NCBI GenBank assembly: GCA_964355675.1
Contig: CAYHEC010000035.1
Coordinates: 1 to 33,034, forward strand
Direction of reading: 5' to 3'
DNA: 33,034 nt
Source of the DNA: CAMBDS01 sp964355675
Lineage (GTDB): Bacteria; Electryoneota; AABM5-125-24; Hatepunaeales; Hatepunaeaceae
A program made the translations under genes and the position numbers. Shown piece by piece: positions 31,801 through 33,034 of this stretch (positions within the stretch are counted from its first letter, which is position 1; the number at the start of each line of letters is the position of its first letter). The notes beneath the pieces are model-generated. The model did no database searches. It saw only the letters and a list, made by a program, of their open reading frames with translations, and was not told the origin of the DNA.

Positions 31801-33034
31801 TCACCTCGCCCGCCGGTGGATCGATATGCGTCACCCCGGATAGCGACAACACGCTGAAGCCGTTGCCTGTCCAGCCTTGCGGACCCTCGGCAAACGTCGC
31901 CGAAGCCGGGTACTCAACACCCGTTACCACATCGAAGTAACGGAACGAGAACCCTTCGTTATCACGGAAACCATCGATCACTTCGGTGTTCTGGTCGTCG
32001 CCAAATGCCGCTACGCCTACCGTATCACCAGCTACTTCAATTATATACGAACCACCACAGACCCCGCCCGGTGTGAACACGCCGATCTCGCTGCCTTCCG
32101 AAAGGTCAGCGCCGTCAAGCGTAGCACGATTTAAAATCAAGCTATGGTTCTGATCGGTAATGACATACTGGAAACGACCGCCTTCCCCTACACCGCCAGG
32201 AACCAAACGCCGCACCGAACGGACCGATACGTCGCCCACCGTGTTGGCTACGTAAAGGCCGTTGCCGCCGCCAAAATCACCTTCCGCCTGGTACTCAGCC
32301 CCCGCCGCACTATCCCACAAGCGGAACCGAATCGCTTCACGCTCGCCAAACCCTTCCACCACGTCTTCCGTCGCCGCGTCGTCGCCCCAGGCCGCCATCC
32401 CCACCGGATAGCCGTCAACCGTCACTGCGCCAAACCCGGCGCAGGTCCCGCTCAACGTGAACACGCCGATGTAGTCGCCCTCGGCAAGAGAATATCCCTG
32501 GATCGTCGCCGAAGAGATCAACAAACTCATGTTGTTGTCGGTCTCGGTGTAGCTCCAGTCAAACTCACGAGGTTCGGGAGTCCCGGCTACAAACTCAACC
32601 GAGAACGGCGCGCCGGAAGTCGTCACGTTGGTAAGACGCAACGTCGCGCGACCCACGTTCTGAACCGTCAACGCACGCTCAACCGTCGATCCGACCGCAG
32701 CTTCACCGAACTCGATGTCCGACAACTCCGCAACCGGGAACCACAAGCCGTCACCGGAAAGAGTTACTACCGAAGGACTTGCGGGATCGTTGGACGAAAT
32801 CGTCACTGTCCCGTCGAAGCTGCCGCCGTCTTCCGGCGCAAAAGTCACCGTCACGTCGGCGTACTGGTCTTGCGCAAGGCTGAAACCGCCCTGGTTGTCT
32901 AGTCGATAATAAGCGCCGCCAACCTCGATTCCGCCGACTTCCAGAACCTGCTGCCCGGTGTTCGTCATACGGAACGTCCACGACGTGGACTCACCAACAT
33001 ACAAACCGCCAAAGCCATGACTGGCGTCGGAAAG
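16883..33034 (-). CDS. Giant repetitive secreted surface protein with type IX sorting domain (5' end outside window)
   Basis: The frame is open across 16152 bases to the window edge, giving at least 5383 residues. The first codons in the window (LSDASHGFGG) belong to a repeat, so the true start lies outside; the apparent TTG start at 33004 is not real. From N to C the protein has four HYDIN-like Ig supra-repeats (28240-33034), ten He_PIG/cadherin-like domains (25352-28239), a module/HYDIN/module/module block (23994-25351), four more He_PIG-like domains, about nine bacterial Ig-like domains, about eight NDAP-type cadherin-like domains, an FN3-like domain and a C-terminal sorting domain (YPNPFN, GLYFTRLV). 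Recurrent DPDGD and DNGNG motifs suggest calcium-stabilised repeats. Cysteine is rare and no enzyme domain was recognised. A giant adhesin or cell-surface filament exported by the type IX system is the likeliest role, by inference. A stable hairpin follows the stop. Confidence 0.92.
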   Translation of the reverse strand, partial: LSDASHGFGGLYVGESTSWTFRMTNTGQQVLEVGGIEVGGAYYRLDNQGGFSLAQDQYADVTVTFAPEDGGSFDGTVTISSNDPASPSVVTLSGDGLWFPVAELSDIEFGEAAVGSTVERALTVQNVGRATLRLTNVTTSGAPFSVEFVAGTPEPREFDWSYTETDNNMSLLISSATIQGYSLAEGDYIGVFTLSGTCAGFGAVTVDGYPVGMAAWGDDAATEDVVEGFGEREAIRFRLWDSAAGAEYQAEGDFGGGNGLYVANTVGDVSVRSVRRLVPGGVGEGGRFQYVITDQNHSLILNRATLDGADLSEGSEIGVFTPGGVCGGSYIIEVAGDTVGVAAFGDDQNTEVIDGFRDNEGFSFRYFDVVTGVEYPASATFAEGPQGWTGNGFSVLSLSGVTHIDPPAGEVTLEPGESVDVRAFFSPVSSGEFYGTAYAETDDPYRNPAEASLHGTGICTPPEAHISESSHNFGGILVGESSSWTMSIFNASLCEQDAIEVEQVIVEGAYYSVNNEGGFSIEQGEIVEIIVTFAPEDGGQFDGTLTFITNDPRGDQIVTLTGEGVWFPIVRVEPNPLQFGEVTLGDSLDDEITIHNDGRAPLTVHEVTSDNAAFRVLFEREIPNNPWNPIETDNNMSILISGATIQGESLNTGDYIGVFTPSGLMAGAGQVTEAGFPVGFAAWGDDINSEAIDGFTGGQALSFRLWDTETGRQFSTTANYEQGDGVYTANTLALLSLSSVRRLGPAAILSNIVEPNSSMEVFIRFVPEEVRGYEANLTIVTDDPYQGEVVTQATGSGVLTPPEIILSENAHNFGQIIVGAQAEWTFSIGNNGMLDLEVESISIDNNSYRINNGGGFSLSQDENADVTVTFAPEDAGRFDGTVTIVSNDPNSPSVVTLSGDGLWFPIIRIEPDPLDFGEVPLGDSNVLDINIYNDGRADLTVFDVTMDNEVFEIGFDVPDIDFNWEFTETDANMSLLVSSATIQGESIVAGDYIGVFTTAGICAGYGQYNGEEFPFGFAAWGDDINTEEVEGFRAEEALAFRLWDTAGGRQWSARATYEEGGSVFVRDGLSAFSLESIRRLGPAEVQEVVIGPGESLQTEVRFVPNAVQEFNGTLTVSSNDPNTPEATSALYGIGILTPPNITVNNLDFGGVYVGQTGEGTLTVGNNGQSDLVVESVAVTLDGQHFAINDEAGFTLGQGETRDLTVTFAPDGAGDFNGQVTIVSNDPDDDAIATLTGFGLEPIISADPERIEFGGVLTGNSRQRTVTIHNSGNAELVIDDIVSSHDDFTFSLPQDRVFDWEFTETDGNMSILVETARINGESIVPGDVIGVFTPNGVCAGYTEVTGDGFPVGIAAWGDDRDTQPVEGFTNEQAISYRVWDVSARSEYTAEAQYIQGEGIYSRDGFALVGLSVTVEGEFVHDFSFTETDGNHSILVTDATLDGRSLMEGDEIGVFTPGGVCAGAVTLADQGQGLFPAGIAAWGDDRDTQPVEGFTTGQPFAFRVWDVSARVEASANVNLEMGEDTYSRDGFTILNLEGHSQQRLPVELPQALRIDSGAQTTINVFFSPTQDGEYNETLTFFSNDGHNPEYPVALNGIGLHRNTSPEWTEERTEISGNEGERLTFNLVATDLEGDQLTLAVVSGLPEGASFTDNGDGSATFDWTPSFTSAGDYHVEFTVADAEFSVATTTDIHVNDVNRAPEWVNVPGQISVDENQLVEFTATATDPDGDALQIQIDRGNLPEEAQFADNGNGTASFNWTPTFDESGEYNFTLLVTDGQENVTTNIVVNVDDVNRTPVWAEVPGPIEVNETETVDFQVVATDPDGDNLSIELNREGLPEALQFVDNGNGTANVNWETGHIDAGEYRAVFTVRDGAFAVDASVTITVLNVDRPPVVGDVEPITVRETQTVSFTLTATDPDNDNLRYSFNPNGLPEAASFTDNGNGTGEFAWQTTFDDAGQYNPIFTVSDGEMSDEVTVSITIEDVNQTPVWSQIPEAVTGDETTEIRFTVRGSDPDRDALHITLGRDGLPEAASFTDNGDGTGEFVWQTTYDDANVYRPTFTLSDNEFSVESTVQITISNVNRAPEWDDTQSPISADETALVSFTVTASDEDGDALSIDFNRGDLPEAASFTDNGNGTGEFVWQTTYDDAGEFTPIFTVSDGELTDAVSVQLIINNVDRAPEWITFPEAISVLETEDIRFTVEAVDPDGQAMSISFGNGNLPESATFIDIRNGVGEFHWQTGYDDDGDYSPTFTVTAGNLSDEIRVPIRVTNRNREPIYTSIPDTIRVAEGVLVEFDVAGNDPDGSPVTFVADMDGLPGMAEFTDNHNGSGHFTWQTEFVDAGRYFPNFTLSDGEANVQREVVIVVGNINRRPVWVNVPEAVNGDEGTLFQFTIIADDPDGDALPITFDRDGLPNAATFTDNNDGTATFAWQTNFNDAGDYEPVFIVRDNEFQVAASVPITVNPVDRTLVWTLEPPRDEPIVGFVDQELHVDFAASDPDGDNIQYSFEYAGNPPATPDGSIEIIGNRARFTMRPDRFEYGDYDVLLSAASGGFRIETHVTFEVRVDHFHFTESGRVHSIRLDGVSFAFGDRDNQPDPLDEIAVLTPAGVVAGAVRVSEGENAPWSLEAWGDDPNTQVVEGFTDEQAFSFLYWDHSAGWQYNSIAEFVAGDRTWRLEGFSVINLAIGPALTANMESIDFAYERAGVESQRVLTVTSSGSTPAEGVTVEVIGDGFTATPAGPFDLEVGQSRDITVTFNPDRNGDFAADLIVGNEIAILDIELAGFGVEQGHFRYPVTNISETIRVVQADFEGEALGEGDEIGVLTPNDLVAGSIVVHGGESWDLFAWGDNPATQEIDGFRAGEALQFHIWDDAAGREQHAAVNYLEGDNIWTRNGFAAVSLTTRLTHFNPTTTNLRHHIVVNSVDYFNGNLVDGDEIAVVTRRNIIGGAIRVTGDGPWEFDAYGDNPQTPQVIEGFLEGTLIYFRIWDQEQRREIYTDVNVLQGPDRFSNGSRTVVELSARNNENPPAWRQAQAAQGNENEQIAFDVTAVDQDNDPISISLIGIDLPLNAQFTDNGDGTGRFIWTPNYQQAGNYTSRFAAFDGWTRVNLDVQITVLNVNRAPELAAIGNLSINEGQNFELVLRANDPDNDRLVFSVENLPFGASQPEENYFRWTPTFNQAGSYDVIFRVTDQAQPSMSDFEAVTITVNNVNRRPLWTRVNQVTVSEGQRITLNLTAADPDGDQIQLRAGNPPEGASFVDRGQGRATFIWQTGFTSAGNYLHYFMATDGNLVDTLQISIIVNNVNRPPFIDHIGNLEVHVGDVLDVRISATDPDAEERARLVISATNLPPRATLENLGNGVARLLWDPTYHQTGSYANVRFAVDGPSGGHDEEQIIMTAILDDNEPPIIANASPVNGSVVRSNRPTVTANITDRATSVDSVAFFFDNQRVLNFAYNAESGDFSWTPDQVLAEGEHAYLIRAFDFSDNMSDVTVRFTVNSTAGRIVMAATPEYTISNRLNLTGTGEPLLVVQLINNDQIVRETQASDRGVIRFSYGPLSEEWNHFQVVGRDNAGNIAEPAEFSVYVDFVPPTIEVITPEAMTNDPTPEIFALIEDPGVGVDVENGLDISLDGGIIVDYLYQDGVLSHDVPEALAEGEHLLTINAVDLLGNAPESATDRPFFLDSYAPILADNPQNLFDNFIDSLRNRNPVFTVPLSDPEPASGINWDEVTISLDGAELEYTIDQVASSITHDFADDEPIEPGLHQLVIVIPDFAGNRLESDGRFYIGDRPDSLGPFIENLSPPPGWVVGGGFGPQRFHGAPADAYVADTMSVVVGDNDAGVDLESFEFTLNGRPIGGRNVQFVAPGHFQIPLWIARNENGRQQMPIEMPGIEEGINFANAFGGDNDGNVGEREWNFFYDGSQPGIPSLNAPENEFVNTSEITVTGVSGTDEAYRDGYENHATIRIYRNDELVSEQDTEFETDYTVSGVILADGRNVIQATTMDAGHNESELSDPIVIFLDRSEPAIENFTARGGRFIATNTPTFTAELVDNGSGVDPEGLSLTVDDQNVAVSFDAETGVLTGNVQEALNDGDYTAVLIVHDRSGNENSADFSFNVDTEPLNPPQFTLEPYTSANRIVISGTGVQGLYISVYLNDEPVALVALTDSPDFNFISTRPNLPDTSYVRLSSLNEAQIESELSEPQRVIKDNLAPRFRNFSPANGANIEAHLIQEISFTVTDTLTGVDLDGFNLQMRGEALQYSSEEIQYGFLITADVSQYDFADNETIQMVGIASDHSIPPNTRTRAWQFVSTIGDPPNISFPDTSLAEDDEIQIYIRDFIQDPDNGWADLTVTPELLDGADNAEVAVDQYGFLTITPNADWFGRLVLRLHVEDVSGLEDADTSIVSITPVNDAPMIEAIGDTIAIIGRAFAYTASATDVDPDDELTFSDNTDLFAISAAGEIAFTPTQQMAGLHTIKVYVRDQAGGRDSTSFHLFITNVNGVIAVIGGMPDVAIDEDSSPVELTDLDEVFEDPDGQYLTFTPTFGGNAQGIRISIDDSTHVPTLTLNPDFFGDVAVTITADDRSGSRASVNFAVHVAPVNDAPRMVGSLPRRVTVNEDAIRRDIADLDSVFSDIENDNIIYTASGVDELRIQISQNNIISFQPIANWNGTEVITLTADDRGERQRGPRRVLDEDGPITDLSSGFNWHGTPLPGRDEAISDSIIIVVTPGNDPPTRLVNTPYVVEMDEDQDPAALPISIAEMFADIDLDDQITVSWQNLNGQVALAFDENREYLVATLTEENWFGDFDYPITATDRSGANVGLTLRFHVNPINDAPTVIRAIADRTVAEHSGPWAIVDLTEVFVDVDGDELLFTVDVPDSLSAEVDDQTHMLTISASLHFTGADLEVTVTADDQQNQGVAMVRMRAVRGTAAEEVRDVGPVRNLRSTASFTTGFGFGASNPDRNALPQRDSVATNGFFFTITPVNDAPVWSDVPNDQGVREGDLVQFDITADDVDLQYEGDALTVSMSNDAGTVARSANFADLGNGVGRFTWQTDSLDAGGYAPQFQVRDRDGLSARVNVQINVGDVNLPPFVRNPIPDQQFNEDGAERQIAILNQVFRDTDNDALVYRFVDLVGLAGRIDQGRAYLRPLPNWNGDTTAVIEANDQRGGVVTNTVRVSVLSINDLPTPFVLSSPVNNDTLRDRLVTFRWRKSFDTVEDSVMTYSVVIRLNGINHYYPANDTLFRIRRDSLVNPDPQRINLISWWVYAKDGRRVVAGVDSVRSSNTFNLVVLPLSVEIDEPILPTEITLGPVYPNPFNDRINIGYALPRSGMTLLTIHDQQGRTVRTLVSSPVEAGHYLVTWDGVSNAGIKVPSGLYFTRLVTPEGVRMQRLVLLR
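16886..17150 (-). other. Type IX (Por) C-terminal sorting domain of the giant protein
   Basis: LGPVYPNPFNDRINIGYAL, then LLTIHDQQGRTVRTLV, GHYLVTWDG and SGLYFTRLVTPEG make the typical FlgD-like/Por sorting fold of about 85 residues. The C25 protein ends in the same kind of domain. Confidence 0.9.
17175..17529 (-). other. FN3-like domain of the giant protein
   Basis: PTPFVLSSPVNNDTL, VTFRWRKSFD, YSVVIRLNG and ISWWVYAKDG follow a fibronectin-III-like strand pattern. A short linker then leads to the sorting domain. Confidence 0.55.
17530..20130 (-). repeat. About eight NDAP-type cadherin-like domains
   Basis: Domains begin at PPNISFPDTSLAED, NDAPMIEAIG, GMPDVAIDED, NDAPRMVGSL, NDPPTRLVNT, NDAPTVIRAI, NDAPVWSDVP and PPFVRNPIPD. 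Each has the typical DEDG/VFSDPD and ITADDRSG pattern. Two of them carry extra loops of about 40 residues near 18140-18290 and 18899-19030. Confidence 0.75.
20131..22850 (-). repeat. About nine bacterial Ig-like domains
   Basis: Each domain of about 100 residues begins with a P.I/PSL-type strand such as PPIIANASPVNGS, PPTIEVITPEAMTND, EPAIENFTARGG or APRFRNFSPANG. Many contain DN.SGVD-type turns followed by LTLDG-like strands. They resemble bacterial Ig-like stalk domains. Boundaries are approximate. Confidence 0.7.
22851..23993 (-). repeat. Four further He_PIG/cadherin-like domains
   Basis: Units begin at PPAWRQAQ, NRAPELAAIG, NRRPLWTRV and NRPPFIDHIG. They have the same ATDPD and F.W.P/QT hallmarks as the ten-unit block but are more diverged from each other. 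Confidence 0.8.
23994..24338 (-). repeat. IGVF/WGDD module 9 (most diverged)
   Basis: Hallmarks: GDEIAVVTRRNIIGG, DAYGDNPQTPQVIEGF, FRIWD, RTVVELSA. It is followed by four cadherin-like domains. Confidence 0.7.
24345..24679 (-). repeat. IGVF/WGDD module 8 (diverged)
   Basis: Hallmarks: GDEIGVLTPNDLVAG, FAWGDNPATQEIDGF, FHIWD, RNGFAAVSL. The second Asp of WGDD is Asn. Confidence 0.75.
24680..24989 (-). repeat. Isolated HYDIN-like Ig domain
   Basis: ESIDFAYERAGVESQRV to LDIELAGFGVEQG follows the HYDIN-like pattern, with LEVGQSRDITVTFNPDRNG, but carries no insertion. It separates module 7 from modules 8 and 9. Confidence 0.7.
24990..25351 (-). repeat. IGVF/WGDD module 7 (diverged)
   Basis: Hallmarks: FTESGRVHSIRL, DEIAVLTPAGVVAG, EAWGDD, EGF, FLYWD, LEGFSVINL. 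An 8-10 residue insertion (FGDRDNQPDP) precedes DEIAV. It sits between the cadherin-like block and a HYDIN-like domain rather than inside one. Confidence 0.75.
25352..28239 (-). repeat. Ten tandem He_PIG/cadherin-like domains
   Basis: Units of about 96 residues (about 289 bases) each start near NR(A/T)P.W and contain ATDPDGD, LPE(A/G)ASFTDNGNGT, F.WQTT(Y/F)DDAG and a closing VNRAPEW-like link. Neighbouring units are similar at the DNA level as well, for example the repeated GTCGTCTGCCAGAC stretch near 26608, 26905 and 27188. The family is a putative extracellular Ig/cadherin fold, probably calcium-stabilised. Confidence 0.85.
28428..28783 (-). repeat. IGVF/WGDD module 6
   Basis: Hallmarks: FTETDGNHSILVTDATLDG, GDEIGVFTPGGVCAG, AAWGDD, EGF, FRVWD, RDGFTILNL. 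It follows module 5 directly and shares its GDDRDTQPVEGFT stretch. Confidence 0.8.
28802..29147 (-). repeat. IGVF/WGDD module 5
   Basis: Hallmarks: FTETDGNMSILVETARING, GDVIGVFTPNGVCAG, AAWGDD, EGF, YRVWD, RDGFALVGL. Confidence 0.8.
29636..30645 (-). repeat. HYDIN supra-repeat U3 (one inserted module)
   Basis: An intact domain (HNFGQIIVGAQAEW) is followed by an interrupted one (LDFGEVPLGDSNVLD) carrying one module before VIGPGESLQTEVRFVP. The unit ends at YGIGILTPPN. Its first domain is close in DNA sequence to the matching part of U1. Confidence 0.8.
29792..30152 (-). repeat. IGVF/WGDD module 4
   Basis: Hallmarks: FTETDANMSLLVSSATIQG, GDYIGVFT, CAGYG, AAWGDD, EGF, FRLWD, SLESIRRL. Confidence 0.8.
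30646..31668 (-). repeat. HYDIN supra-repeat U2 (one inserted module)
   Basis: An intact HYDIN-like domain (HNFGGILVGESSSW) is followed by an interrupted one (LQFGEVTLGDSLDD). One IGVF module is inserted before the strand-forming VEPNSSMEVFIRFVP. The unit ends at GSGVLTPPE. Confidence 0.8.
30805..31160 (-). repeat. IGVF/WGDD module 3
   Basis: Hallmarks: IETDNNMSILISGATIQG, GDYIGVFTPSG, AAWGDD, DGF, FRLWD, LSLSSVRRL. Here the usual CAG is MAG. Confidence 0.8.
31838..32175 (-). repeat. IGVF/WGDD module 2
   Basis: Hallmarks: TDQNHSLILNRATLDG, SEIGVFTPGGVCGG, AAFGDD, DGF, FRYFD, GNGFSVLSL. Tandem partner of module 1; the usual Trp of WGDD is Phe. Confidence 0.8.
32206..32572 (-). repeat. IGVF/WGDD module 1
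   Basis: Hallmarks: YTETDNNMSLLISSATIQG, GDYIGVFT, CAGFG, AAWGDD, EGF, FRLWD, SVRRL. Inserted in the second HYDIN domain of U1. Confidence 0.8.

Larger units (their letters stand above)
31669..33034 (-). repeat. HYDIN supra-repeat U1 (partial, two inserted modules)
   Basis: An intact HYDIN-like Ig domain (GFGGLYVGESTSW to LSGDGLWFP) is followed by a second one (IEFGEAAVGSTVE) interrupted by two IGVF modules. It resumes at TLEPGESVDVRAFF and ends at SLHGTGICTPP. The unit runs off the window. Confidence 0.8.

Noticed and set aside
33002..33004. TTG at 33004 as the start of the giant protein
   Set aside because: The frame stays open to the window edge, and the preceding ten codons (LSDASHGFGG) match the start of the next repeat unit (ISESSHNFGG), so the gene continues outside.

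Overview
The window looks like chromosomal DNA from a member of the FCB superphylum. The best sign is that two very large secreted proteins end in a type IX (Por) sorting domain with the YPNPFN/FPNPFN signature. That form is common in non-Bacteroidota FCB lineages such as Zixibacteria, KSB1/Calditrichota, Electryoneota or Cloacimonadota. Nothing seen fixes the phylum. There are no phage, plasmid, insertion-sequence or CRISPR signatures.

Layout, left half (+ strand): the last codons of an upstream gene, then rho (371-1831), a palindrome-rich spacer, a 1716-residue gingipain-like C25 protein (2298-7448) with its own terminator, a second palindrome-rich spacer, an M3 oligoendopeptidase F (7916-9835) closely followed by a GH9 glycoside hydrolase (9863-11599), and a stand-alone response regulator receiver (11887-12258). 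A strong hairpin at 12392-12427 serves both this gene and the convergent block. Middle (- strand): a second M3 oligopeptidase (12464-14221), an NAD(P)-dependent malic enzyme (14377-16104), and a small tRNA operon (promoter, tRNA-Ala(GGC), a 67-residue membrane ORF, tRNA-Gly(GCC), terminator).

Right half (- strand): one giant open reading frame fills 16883-33034 and continues past the window edge (at least 5383 residues). It is built almost entirely of beta-sandwich repeats: four supra-repeats of HYDIN-like Ig domains, ten plus four cadherin/He_PIG-like domains, about nine bacterial Ig-like domains, about eight NDAP-type cadherin-like domains, an FN3-like domain and a C-terminal sorting domain. 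Nine copies of a module of about 115 residues (hallmarks GD.IGVFT, CAG, AWGDD, GF...F..WD) run through its N-terminal half. Six of the nine sit inside HYDIN-like Ig domains at the same point in the fold. This nested arrangement is the most unusual thing in the window. The C25 protein shows the same idea, with a propeller-like segment interrupting an Ig-like domain.

Functionally the window combines housekeeping (rho, malic enzyme, tRNAs) with a macromolecule-degrading, surface-associated lifestyle: a secreted C25-like protein, a GH9 enzyme, two M3 oligopeptidases that could finish peptide breakdown, and a giant surface protein probably exported by the type IX system. Spacers carry several dispersed palindromic repeat families.
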